Below are positions 20,438 through 29,198 of a DNA stretch of 64,000 bases, piece by piece. This DNA is from Sphingobacteriaceae bacterium (GTDB lineage: Bacteria; Bacteroidota; Bacteroidia; B-17B0; Aurantibacillaceae), in assembly GCA_016709575.1 (NCBI GenBank), contig JADJMM010000006.1, forward strand, positions 62,001 through 126,000, read 5' to 3'. The notes beneath the pieces are model-generated. The model did not search any database. It was not told where the DNA came from and was given only the letters and a program-made list of their open reading frames with translations. Position 1 is the first letter of the stretch. Each line of letters begins with the position of its first letter. Both the position numbers and the translations under genes were made by a program.

Positions 20438-20866
20438 CTAATAGCCAGCTTTTACAGCATCATAAGCGTTAAATGTACCAAGCGCCTTAGCAATTATGGT
20501 ATTACGCCGATTTATAGCAAAAACATCACAGCTAATGATTATTATTCTTTTGCCTCTTTGTTCAACCTTTGCTACTGCCTTAAGTTCATCATTTAATAAA
20601 GCGGGATTCATAAAATTAGTTTTATACTCAACTGTACTCACCACTTTATTTTCCTTGTAAACCATACTTAAACCGGCTACTCCTAATGCAGCATCAATAA
20701 GCGATGCAATTACCCCGCCATGAGCCGAGTTTGGAGTAGCTAAATGGTTTTTGGATATCGTTAAATAATACTCAACATTACCTTCATTGATAATTTTAAA
20801 ATCCATTCCAATTAATTTCCCGAAGTGATTATTAGCAATATACTTTTCAATTAAATTATTTTCCAT
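20438..20866 (-). CDS. PaaI-type hotdog-fold acyl-CoA thioesterase
   Basis: 142 residues, intact. Single hotdog domain: HFGKLIGMDFKIINEG, then the diagnostic helix NSAHGGVIASLIDAALGVAG with the HGG motif of PaaI thioesterases, and STVEYKTNFMNPAL for the following strand. Such enzymes hydrolyse acyl-CoA, often aryl-CoA, to free CoA. The substrate is unknown. Divergent from the SRPBCC/GyrI-like gene at 20919, with 52 bp between. Confidence 0.85.
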   Translation of the reverse strand: MENNLIEKYIANNHFGKLIGMDFKIINEGNVEYYLTISKNHLATPNSAHGGVIASLIDAALGVAGLSMVYKENKVVSTVEYKTNFMNPALLNDELKAVAKVEQRGKRIIIISCDVFAINRRNTIIAKALGTFNAYDAVKAGY

Positions 20867-20918
20867 AAAACAGTATCTATTTTTTATATCTTTAAACCAT
20901 AAATTTAAACTAAAAAAA

Positions 20919-21927
20919 ATGAAAAAAGTTTTATACGTTATTATTGGTTTAGTAGTTATCTACTTTATACTTTGTTTGGTTGGTCCTAAAGACGCAGCTA
21001 TAACTCGTTCAATCAGCATTTCGGCGCCAGTAGATGCTGTAAAAGCAAAAATGGCCGATCTTAAATTCTTTCAGGAACAATGGTCGCCATGGTCAGAAAG
21101 AGACCCTCAAATGAAAGTAACTTATTTAGGTGAAATGGGTCAGCCCGGATATGGCTATTCTTGGACGGGCAATGATGAAGTTGGTACAGGAACATTACAA
21201 ATTACCGGTGTGAGCGGTGATTCTTTACTTCAAAAATTAACTTTCGAAGGAATGGGAGATTCAAAAACATTCTTCGTGGTAAATGCGAAAGAAGCAGGTA
21301 CAAATGTAACTTGGGGAATTCATATGGACTTTGCTTTTATGAGTAGAGCTATTATGTTATTCATGAACATGGATAAAATGATGGGCGCAGATTTTGAAAG
21401 TGGATTGGGTAAATTGAAAAAAGCTATTGAAAGTATGCCTGCCGCTCAACAGCTGCTAATTATGATGTTCAAGAAGTTGATTTCCCGGAAACAAATATTA
21501 TTGGAACAAAAAGCAAAGAATGACCATGGATAAAGTAGGAGACTTCTTTGGTATTAATTTTGGTAAGATTGCTGAAGATATGGGGAAGAATAAAATAGAG
21601 CCTCAGAGTATGCCTTCTGCTCTTTATATCGATTTTAAGATGGAAGATATGTCATCAGATGTTGTTGCATGTTTTGTTGCGCCAAAAGGAGCGAAAATAA
21701 AAGGTTGGGAAAATTACACGTTCCCTGCGGGTAAAGCGGTTAAGTTAGCTTATCATGGTGGTTATAATGATATAATGGCAGCACACGAGGCTATTGGTAA
21801 ATATATGAATGAAAAAAATCTTACTTCTGAAGTAACAATGGAAGAATATGTAACAGATCCAATGACAGAAAAAGATTCTACTAAATGGTTGACTAATATT
21901 TATTATATCCTTACACCAGCTAAATAA
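20919..21927 (+). CDS. SRPBCC domain plus GyrI-like effector-binding domain protein (two frameshifts)
   Basis: About 335 residues as a composite. An N-terminal hydrophobic segment (VLYVIIGLVVIYFILCLVG) anchors or exports it. An SRPBCC/polyketide-cyclase-like domain follows (SISISAPVDAVKAKMADLKFF, WSPWSERDP, FESGLGKLKKAIE). The C-terminal half is a GyrI-like small-molecule-binding domain (PSALYIDFKMEDMSSDVVACF, YHGGYNDIMAAHEAIGKYM, EEYVTDP). One indel near 21452 leads to YDVQEVDFPETNIIGTKSKE, and a missing A near 21516 leads to MTMDKVGDFFG. This domain pair is known from Bacteroidota proteins of unclear function; ligand binding is inferred. A bidirectional terminator follows. Confidence 0.78.
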
Positions 21928-21946
21928 TTAGAAAAGAGCTTAAATT

Positions 21947-21980
21947 AAAAGCCCCGCAAAATGTTGCGGGGCTTTTTTTT
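21947..21980. terminator. Bidirectional rho-independent terminator
   Basis: Perfect 13-bp stem AAAAGCCCCGCAA / TTGCGGGGCTTTT around a 4-nt loop, with T-runs outward on both strands. It lies between the convergent SRPBCC/GyrI-like and msrA genes. Confidence 0.92.
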
Positions 21981-22634
21981 ATTTCTTCATTTTATCTTTA
22001 AACACTTTCTCAAACTTCTCAACCTTGGGTTGTATTACAAATCGACAATAGGGTTCGCCACCATTTTGATTGAAATAATTTTGATGATAATCATCAGCGA
22101 TATAAAAAGAAATATAAGGTGAAATTTCAGTTACAACAGGGTTTTCCCAAGCACCTGATTTGTTTAACTCAGCTTTGTATTTTTCGGCTAACTCTTTTTG
22201 TTCTGCATCATGATAAAAAACAGCAGAACGATATTGTGTCCCATGGTCGTTACCCTGAGCATTCAAAGTAGTAGGGTCGTGGGTTTTCCAAAACACTTCA
22301 AGTAAATCTTTAAAACCTATTTTACTTTTGTCGTAAGTAATCTGACAAACTTCTGCGTGACCTGTTGTACCGTTACAAACTTCACGGTACGCAGGATTTT
22401 TTACATGACCACCCGAATAACCTGATTCTACTTTAACAACGCCATCCAAGCGTTGAAAAACTGCTTCTACACACCAAAAGCAACCTGCTCCAAAAGTCGC
22501 AGTATCTATTGTTCCTACATTTGTTTTAGTTTCCATGGTTGAAATTTGTTTTGAAGCGGTTTTTGTCCGCATGCAGTAAAAAAAATAGCTGTAAACAATG
22601 TTACAGCTACCGAATATTTAAGATTTAAATTCAT
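21979..22634 (-). CDS. msrA: Peptide-methionine (S)-S-oxide reductase MsrA, lipoprotein form (frameshifted)
   Basis: Catalytic domain intact: FGAGCFWCVEAVFQRL with the active-site Cys, GYSGGHVKNPAYREVCNGTTGH, and DDYHQNYFNQN near the C terminus. It reduces the S-epimer of methionine sulfoxide in proteins. Upstream of the obvious ATG at 22572, another frame starts at ATG 22634 and encodes a lipoprotein signal (KYSVAVTLFTAIFFTAC-GQK, lipobox Cys 22). One missing A in the run at 22560-22564 (plus-strand T-run) joins the two as GQKTASKQISTMETKTN. I therefore take the product to be an exported lipoprotein that repairs envelope proteins, rather than a cytoplasmic enzyme. Confidence 0.88.
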
Positions 22635-22683
22635 ACTGTATTGGTTTTAGTATACAGACGAACAGGAAATTCAATCCTTACAA

Positions 22684-23170
22684 TTATTTCTCTTTGTCTT
22701 TATCTTCTTTTTTCTTTTTTAGGCTTCGAGTATTTCTCTTTACCATTAAACACAAACATCTTTTTCAATTTATCATTTTTTGTGATTTTTATCTCGCCAT
22801 CAATATCAAAATTGTCGATAACACACTTCATTATAAAAGTTTGGTCTTTATCATCAGTATAACTGCATTCTACTTCAAAATAAGAAATCTCAGTTTCAGT
22901 TTCATCAATATAAGTAGAGTCTTTATTTACTTTGTACTTTAACCATTTGTATTCAAACTTGTCAAATAGAAATGTGCTAAATAGTCTTCCGTCTTTAAAC
23001 TCTAATTCGTCGGTAGCACCTTTTTTACCATTTACGCCGTCTTTCACTTCAATGTGAATGACATTATAAATACGTTTTCCTAATGGATCTTTTTCTTTTA
23101 AAGTTGCATTAACAAAGAGAACCACGATAGCGGCGACAAATAAAAATTTTAGTGCGTTTTTTGTTGACAT
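22684..23170 (-). CDS. Hypothetical membrane-anchored or secreted protein
   Basis: About 156-160 residues. An N-terminal hydrophobic segment (ALKFLFVAAIVVLFVNATL) is a signal peptide or anchor. The rest is rich in beta-prone, acidic and Lys residues (YNVIHIEVKDGVNGKKG, YIDETETEISYFEVECSY), with no family I know. The annotated stop at 22700 follows an A-rich run; one extra A would give the Lys/Glu/Asp-rich end KKEDKDKEK and a stop at 22684, so the C terminus is uncertain. Divergent from rarA. Confidence 0.55.
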
Positions 23171-23236
23171 AATTGTTACTTATATATGGGTAAATGTAAT
23201 ACTTTTACCTACAAATTAAAAGTTAAAAAAGCTAAC

Positions 23237-24506
23237 ATGCAACCTTTAGCCGAGAGGGTACGACCAAAAGATTTGAACAGTTATACTGGTCAGGAGCACA
23301 TTATTGGTGAAGGCACGGCTTTGCGAAATGCTATTTCTCAAAACTTATTGCCATCGTTAATTTTATGGGGACCACCCGGTGTTGGTAAAACTACTTTAGC
23401 ATTAATTATTTCTCAAGCTTTAAAGCGTCCTTTTTATGCTTTAAGTGCTATTAATTCGGGTGTGAAAGATGTTAGGGAAGTGATTGAAAAAGCGCAGCAA
23501 AATAATTTGTTTACACAAGATAAACCTGTTTTGTTTATTGATGAGATTCACCGTTTCAGTAAATCGCAACAAGACTCATTATTAGGCGCAGTTGAAAAGG
23601 AATTGTGACTTTGATTGGTGCCACTACAGAGAATCCAAGTTTCGAAGTTATTCCCGCACTTTTGTCGCGTTGTCAGATTTACGTTTTAAAGCATTTAGAA
23701 GAACAACATTTATTAGACATTGTAAAAAATGCTATTGAAAAGATGAATTTCTGAGCAAAAAGAAAATTGACTTAAAAGAAACAGAAGCATTGTTCAGAGT
23801 TTCAGGTGGTGATGCCAGAAAATTATTGAATGCTTTAGAAATTGTTGTGAATTCAATTACAACTGAAAATATTGTAGTAACAAATGAATTCGTTTTAAAA
23901 TGCATTCAAAACAATTTGGCGCTTTACGATAAAAACGGTGAGCAACATTATGATATTATTTCTGCTTTTATAAAATCCATCCGTGGTTCCGATCCAAATG
24001 GAGCAGTATATTGGTTAGCCAGAATGTTAGAAGGTGGGGAAGACCCATTATTTATTGCTCGGCGCATGGTGATTTTAGCGAGTGAAGATATTGGGAATGC
24101 CAACCCAACTGCATTAGTTATTGCCAATAATTGTTTTCAAGCGGTAAATGTAATTGGAATGCCTGAAGGAAGAATTGTTTTATCACAAACCGCAACTTAT
24201 TTAGCATGCTCTGCAAAAAGTAACGCAGCTTATTTAGCAATTGATGATGCAATTGCCGCTGTTCGGCAAACAGGAGATTTACCTGTGCCTTTACATTTAA
24301 GAAACGCGCCAACTAAGTTGATGAAGAATTTAGATTATGGTAAAGATTATCAATATGCGCATGCCCACGAAAATAATTTTATTGATTTGGAATTTTTGCC
24401 TACACAACTTTCCGGAAAACTATTTTACAATCCTAACAATAACCCGCGTGAGAATGAATTGCGCGCTTTTTTAAAACAACGGTGGAAAGAGAAGTACGGT
24501 TATTGA
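23237..24506 (+). CDS. rarA: Replication-associated recombination protein A (RarA/MgsA) (two frameshifts)
   Basis: About 423 residues as a composite, normal for the family. Start ATG 23237 (MQPLAERVRPKDLNSYTGQEH) is the family's usual N terminus. Walker A WGPPGVGKTTLA, Walker B VLFIDEIHRFSKSQQD, sensor region TLIGATTENPSFEVIPALLSRC, then the oligomerisation domain (SGGDARKLLNALEIV, MPEGRIVLSQTATYLA). Missing bases near 23602 and 23745, both in A/G-rich runs, shift the frame twice. A DNA-dependent AAA+ ATPase acting at stalled forks. Its end overlaps the convergent phosphatase gene by 7 bp. Confidence 0.93.
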
Positions 24507-24955
24507 TGTTTCTCAATCAACTTCTCACTCGCATTCCAAACTAATTGAAACACATTTTCGAAACCGGCTTCACCGCCAAAATAAGGGTCGGGCACTTCCA
24601 TATTTGCATTAGGCTGAGAGATATTTAGAAACAAATCTACTTTTTGTTTGTCTTCTTCATTTCGCGCTAAATTTAAAACATTTTGCAAATTGCTTTTATC
24701 CATCACGAAAATTTTATCAAACGCATCAAAATCTTCAACAACAAATTGTCGTGCACGTAAGGTCGATAAATCTATATTATGTTTTCTGGCATTAGCAGTT
24801 GTTCTGGCATCTGGTGCTTCGCCAATATGGTAATTGGAAGTTCCTGCCGAATCAATTTTAAGAGCGAGTTTCTTTTCGTTAACGAGATGCAATAAAATGC
24901 CTTCCGCTAAAGGTGAACGGCAAATGTTACCAAGACAAACAACTAAAATTTTCAT
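24500..24955 (-). CDS. Low-molecular-weight protein-tyrosine phosphatase
   Basis: 151 residues, intact. The N-terminal P-loop VCLGNICRSPLAEG carries the CX5R active site (catalytic Cys 7), and the general-acid Asp sits in VPDPYFGGEAGFENVFQLV. It dephosphorylates phosphotyrosine; in bacteria it is often linked to polysaccharide export, but no tyrosine kinase is nearby. Its ATG overlaps the stop of the YbjN-like gene (ATGA), so the two are probably translated together. Confidence 0.92.
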   Translation of the reverse strand: MKILVVCLGNICRSPLAEGILLHLVNEKKLALKIDSAGTSNYHIGEAPDARTTANARKHNIDLSTLRARQFVVEDFDAFDKIFVMDKSNLQNVLNLARNEEDKQKVDLFLNISQPNANMEVPDPYFGGEAGFENVFQLVWNASEKLIEKHQ

Positions 24956-25341
24956 TTCAATTTCTCTCTGAACATATCGTTATAATAGGCGATACGGGTG
25001 ATGCTTCTGTAAATGCGTTGTTCATCAATTTCATCAGCTTCGCTGGTGTATTTTAAAAAGACTTGTTCGTCCAAAATGGTAAAAGCAGTTTCACAAAAGC
25101 CGTGATTTTCTTCTAATAACATTTTTAAAAAAGCAGGATTACTATCATCTTGTAAATCGCAAACATAGCTTAAAACTTGAAAATATAAATGTTCATCTTC
25201 TTCCCAAACATCCAGCATTAACTCAACGTTTTCGTCTTTAGCAATATTCCACTGACCTTCGTTCTCAGTTCTTGCTTCCGCAGCAGGAATTCCCATTTGC
25301 GTTAATACCTTCTCAACTTTTGTAACTAATTCTTTCATCAA
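24952..25341 (-). CDS. YbjN-like protein
   Basis: 129 residues, intact. Resembles the YbjN / type III chaperone-like fold: an N-terminal helix (KELVTKVEKVLTQMG), acidic central strands (ELMLDVWEEDEHLYFQVLSYV) and LLEENHGFCETAFTILDEQVFLKY-type segments. The function of this group is unknown; in enterobacteria YbjN affects stress and motility phenotypes. Placed between prfA and the phosphatase gene on the same strand, 15 bp after prfA. Confidence 0.7.
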   Translation of the reverse strand: MMKELVTKVEKVLTQMGIPAAEARTENEGQWNIAKDENVELMLDVWEEDEHLYFQVLSYVCDLQDDSNPAFLKMLLEENHGFCETAFTILDEQVFLKYTSEADEIDEQRIYRSITRIAYYNDMFREKLK

Positions 25342-25356
25342 TATAAATTCTATAAT

Positions 25357-26431
25357 CTAACTTAATCCACCTTCTTTTAAACGTTCTGCATTTTCCGCAA
25401 ACTGCAAAGCATCTATCATTTCCTGAATATCCCCATTGGTAAATTCAGTTAAATTGTAAAGCGTTAGATTAATTCTATGGTCAGTAATTCGGTTTTGCGG
25501 ATAATTATAAGTTCTGATTTTTGCGCTTCTGTCACCCGTACTTACCATTGTTTTTCTACGTTTGGTAGTTTCGGTTAAACGTTTTTGATATTCGATGTCG
25601 TACAATTTTGAACGTAACATGTTCATTGCTTTTTTCACGATTTCCTAATTGGTTTCGTTCAGTTTGACAAGTCACTACGATACCTGATGGTTTATGAGTT
25701 AAGATAACTTTACTCTCCACTTTATTTACGTTTTGTCCACCGGCACCACCGCTTCGTGCAGTTGCAATTTCAATATCAGAATCTTTTAAATCAACATCCA
25801 ATTCTTCTGCCTCAGGTAAAACTACTACTGTTGCTGCAGAAGTATGAACTCGTCCTTGTTGTTCTGTTGCAGGCACACGTTGAACACGATGAACACCGCT
25901 TTCAAATTTTAGAATTCCGTAAGCGCCAGGACCTTTCACATTAAAAACAACCTCTTTAAAACCACCCATTGTTCCTTCGCTTATGTCCACAACTTCAACT
26001 TGAAGTCCTTTTTTATCGCAGTAACGCTTGTACATTTCAAACAAATTTCCTGCAAAAATAGAAGCTTCATCACCACCGGTTCCTGCACGTAATTCCATTA
26101 CGCAGTTTTTAGCGTCTTCAGGGTCTTTTGGAATTAAAAGTAATCGTACTTCTTCAGCTAATTTTTCCTCTTTTAATCGATTTTCTTCTAATTCGGCCTT
26201 AGCCATTTCTAAAAAATCTTTGTCTTTTTCATTAGCTAAAACCTCTTTAGCTTGATTTATATTGTCTACCACTTTTTTATATTCGTGATAAACTTCTACA
26301 ACTGCTTGAAGCTCTTTATACTCGATATTAAGCTTCTTAAACTGCCTCATATCTGATATAATAGCAGGGTCAGACAGCTTCAATTCAACATCCTGATAAC
26401 GGCGATTTATTTCTTCAAGTTTCTCGAGCAT
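25357..26431 (-). CDS. prfA: Peptide chain release factor 1 (frameshifted)
   Basis: About 358 residues as a composite, full length. Start ATG 26431 (MLEKLEEINRRYQDVELKL) was chosen over the Met at 26497, which adds non-family sequence. The stop-codon tripeptide P-A-T (RVPATEQQGRVHTSAATV) marks RF1 (UAA/UAG) rather than RF2, and ARSGGAGGQNVNKVESKV holds the GGQ loop that triggers peptide release. An extra A in the six-base run at 25630-25635 (T on the plus strand) shifts the frame at NREK-AMNMLRSK. This is an essential gene, so a sequence error is much likelier than inactivation. Programmed frameshifting is known for RF2, not RF1. Confidence 0.95.
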
Positions 26432-26505
26432 AATAGGTTCAAAAATAGGGGGCAAATTTAAACAAATATACGGGCTATTTACGGTTATAGTTTTCAAAAT
26501 TTGGT

Positions 26506-26513
26506 TATATTTG
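26506..26513 (+). promoter_or_regulatory. Candidate -7 element TATATTTG for the OmpA/TSP3 gene
   Basis: Matches TANNTTTG, 17 nt before the ATG at 26531; no clear -33 TTTG at the expected distance. The complementary strand has another TATATTTG at 26463-26470 that could serve prfA, so this 99-bp gap may hold divergent promoters. Confidence 0.4.
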
Positions 26514-26530
26514 AGTTTTTACAATTTAAC

Positions 26531-29134
26531 ATGAAGAAAGCCATACTTTCGGTATTATTAGCCGGTTCGTTTTTAACCTCAAATTCGCAAGATTATTTAG
26601 GGTATTCAAGCAGTAATTATAGTGGAATAACAGGTGTTCAGATAAACCCTGCCAATGTGGTCGAAAGCCGCATGAAATTCGACATGAATTTAGTTGGTAT
26701 CAATTTTGCTGCCGGAAATAATTATATTGGTGTAAAACGTTCAGCATTTGCCCATTCAGGTAAATTGATGGATGGTATTAATGACGGACAAGATTTAAAT
26801 AAAAAGGGAGCTTATTTTCCGTCATTCTCTGATCCACAGTTTAACGGTCGTTATTTAACTGAAGTTACTAATGGAAAAGATAAAGCAGTTTTTTTAAAAT
26901 TGAGAATTGATGGCCCTTCTTTTTTAATCAATCTTAACCGTAAAAACGCTATTGGCTTTTCAACTGCAAGTCGTACTTATTTTAACGTGGATGGTGTTTC
27001 TGAAGATTTAGCGCGCTTAATCTATTACGACGTTGGTCGTAACGGAAGTTCAAAAGCTTTTGACCCTCAAAACAGCTCGGTGGCTTTCATCCAAGATTTA
27101 CTTGGAAAAGAATTTAACATTGAGCATTTAAGTGTTAATACTCAATCATGGTTAGAGTATGGTTTAACTTACGGACACGTTTTTAGAGATAAAGACGAAC
27201 ATTATTTTAAAGCCGGTGTAACTGCAAAATATTTACAAGGATTAGCTTCTGCGTATTTCAATATTAAAGATTTAACTTATAGATTTAATAACGATACCAT
27301 TATGGGAATTTTCCATACTGATATCAATTACGGTCACTCTGAAAACCTTGAATTATCAGGTTTAGATGGTGATTTAAAGAAAAACAATCCTGTTGTTGAC
27401 GATCCAACATTAAATTCAACCTTTGGCGGAGGCTATCCTAAAGCAGCCTCTTTACCAGGTTGGGGATTTGATTTAGGTGTTGTTTATGAGTTCCGTCCAA
27501 AATATAAAGATTTCCAATATGATATGGATGGCGAAACAGGCTTATGGAGAAAAGATAAAAATAAATACAAATTAAAAGTTGGAGCTTCTCTTACTGATTT
27601 AGGTTACATTAAATACGGTAAAGGAAAATACAGTAACAACGTTACGATGGATTTAGATTCTGTTCGTTTTAGAAAGTTGTTGGATAACGACTATTACGAT
27701 GTAGTAAATGGCGACACAATTAAATGGACAGATTATCAAGTTTATAACTTCGACCGCGTTTTAGATTCATTAACCACGTATAACAACGAAGCAGGTACTT
27801 ACAAAATGTATTTACCTACACAATTAAGTTTCCAGGTGGATTACAATATCTGGAAGGATTTTTATGTAAATCTTACTCCAACTTTTGCGTTTAAATTTAA
27901 AAACAAGGAAGCAAAAGTACATGAGTGGACAAATATTAGCTTAACTCCACGTTGGGACCACCGTTGGTTTGGCGTTGCAATTCCTATTTCATATAATTCT
28001 TTCTATGCAAAAAGCAATCAGCCAATCAGTATTGGCGCATCAGTTCGTATAGGTCCACTAATTTTAGGAACTAACCGTTTAGCGACATACGTTTCAACTA
28101 AAAAAGACGTTTTTGGTGCTGATTTTTATGCAATGTTAAAAGTTCCTATTCCTTATCACGGACCTCGTGATAGAGATAAGGATAAAGTATCTGATAAGAA
28201 GGATAAGTGTAAAACAGTTCCTGGTGTTTGGGAATTTATGGGTTGTCCTGACCGTGATGGTGATCATATTCAAGATACTGAAGATAAATGTCCGGATACT
28301 CCTGGTTTAAAAGAATTACAAGGTTGTCCTGATCGCGATGGTGATGGTATCACTGATGCTGAAGATGCTTGTCCGGATGATAAAGGATTACTTGAATTTA
28401 AAGGTTGTCCTGATCGTGACGGTGATAAGATTATTGATAAGGATGATGAGTGTCCGGATGATGCAGGTTTACCTGAGTTTATGGGTTGTCCTGATAAAGA
28501 CGGCGACGGAACTCCTGATAAGTTAGATGCTTGTGTGAATATCCCTGGTCCGAAAGAATACAAAGGTTGTCCTGATCGCGATGGTGATACTGTTCTTGAT
28601 AAGGAAGATGCTTGTCCTGATGTAGCTGGTCCGGTTGAGAACAAAGGTTGTCCATGGCCAGATACTGATAAAGACGGTTTAATTGACAAAGACGATAAGT
28701 GTCCAACAATTCCTGGTGTTAAAGATTACCAAGGTTGTCCGCCACCGCCACCAATTAAAGCGGCTGAGTTGAAAATTATTGAGCGTGCATTTAAATCGCT
28801 TGAGTTTGCGACTGGTAAGGATATCATTGTTGCTAAATCGTTACCATCATTAAATGAGTTAGCTAAATTATTGAAACAACATGATAAGGATTGGACATTG
28901 AAATTATCGGGTCACACTGATAATCAAGGTAACGCTGATAAGAACATGGAGTTATCAGAAAAACGTTCAAATGCAGTGAAGAGATATTTAGTGAAGAAAG
29001 GTGCAACTGCCGGTAACATCATTACAGAGTGGTTTGGTCAAACACAACCAATCGATTCTAATGATACACCTGCTGGTCGCCAGAAGAACAGAAGGGTAGA
29101 AATGAAAATCCTTTTTAAAGAACCTGCTAAGTAA
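26531..29134 (+). CDS. DUF5723-type beta-barrel outer-membrane protein with TSP3 repeats and OmpA domain
   Basis: 867 residues, intact. Start ATG 26531 gives a clean signal peptide (MKKAILSVLLAGSFLTSNSQ). Residues of about 25-540 look like an outer-membrane barrel of the DUF5723 kind (GVQINPANVVESRMKFDMNL, aromatic beta-strands throughout). About 545-737 hold seven thrombospondin type 3 repeats (pattern DRDGDGITDAEDACPDDKG...GCP), which bind calcium. A PPPP linker follows, then an OmpA peptidoglycan-binding domain (LKLSGHTDNQGNADKNMELS, LSEKRSNAVKRYLVKKG, NRRVEMKI). It should tie the outer membrane to peptidoglycan. Followed by a strong terminator. Confidence 0.9.
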   Translation: MKKAILSVLLAGSFLTSNSQDYLGYSSSNYSGITGVQINPANVVESRMKFDMNLVGINFAAGNNYIGVKRSAFAHSGKLMDGINDGQDLNKKGAYFPSFSDPQFNGRYLTEVTNGKDKAVFLKLRIDGPSFLINLNRKNAIGFSTASRTYFNVDGVSEDLARLIYYDVGRNGSSKAFDPQNSSVAFIQDLLGKEFNIEHLSVNTQSWLEYGLTYGHVFRDKDEHYFKAGVTAKYLQGLASAYFNIKDLTYRFNNDTIMGIFHTDINYGHSENLELSGLDGDLKKNNPVVDDPTLNSTFGGGYPKAASLPGWGFDLGVVYEFRPKYKDFQYDMDGETGLWRKDKNKYKLKVGASLTDLGYIKYGKGKYSNNVTMDLDSVRFRKLLDNDYYDVVNGDTIKWTDYQVYNFDRVLDSLTTYNNEAGTYKMYLPTQLSFQVDYNIWKDFYVNLTPTFAFKFKNKEAKVHEWTNISLTPRWDHRWFGVAIPISYNSFYAKSNQPISIGASVRIGPLILGTNRLATYVSTKKDVFGADFYAMLKVPIPYHGPRDRDKDKVSDKKDKCKTVPGVWEFMGCPDRDGDHIQDTEDKCPDTPGLKELQGCPDRDGDGITDAEDACPDDKGLLEFKGCPDRDGDKIIDKDDECPDDAGLPEFMGCPDKDGDGTPDKLDACVNIPGPKEYKGCPDRDGDTVLDKEDACPDVAGPVENKGCPWPDTDKDGLIDKDDKCPTIPGVKDYQGCPPPPPIKAAELKIIERAFKSLEFATGKDIIVAKSLPSLNELAKLLKQHDKDWTLKLSGHTDNQGNADKNMELSEKRSNAVKRYLVKKGATAGNIITEWFGQTQPIDSNDTPAGRQKNRRVEMKILFKEPAK

Positions 29135-29147
29135 TTAAAATTAATAT

Positions 29148-29181
29148 AAAGCATCCGCCTCAGGCGGATGCTTTTTTTATA
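29148..29181 (+). terminator. Rho-independent terminator
   Basis: Perfect 12-bp stem AAAGCATCCGCC / GGCGGATGCTTT with a 3-nt loop and a T-run, just after the OmpA/TSP3 gene. Confidence 0.92.
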
Positions 29182-29198
29182 AAACAATCCAAAAAATT

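Noticed and set aside
25600..25660. Programmed frameshift in the release factor gene
   Set aside because: Programmed +1 shifting belongs to RF2 at an early UGA. This is RF1 by its PAT motif, the break is late and in an A-run, and dozens of unrelated genes show the same type of break.
28270..28709. Long antisense ORFs opposite the TSP3 repeats
   Set aside because: They are shadows of the repetitive Asp/Gly-rich coding strand, with no plausible protein or start signal.
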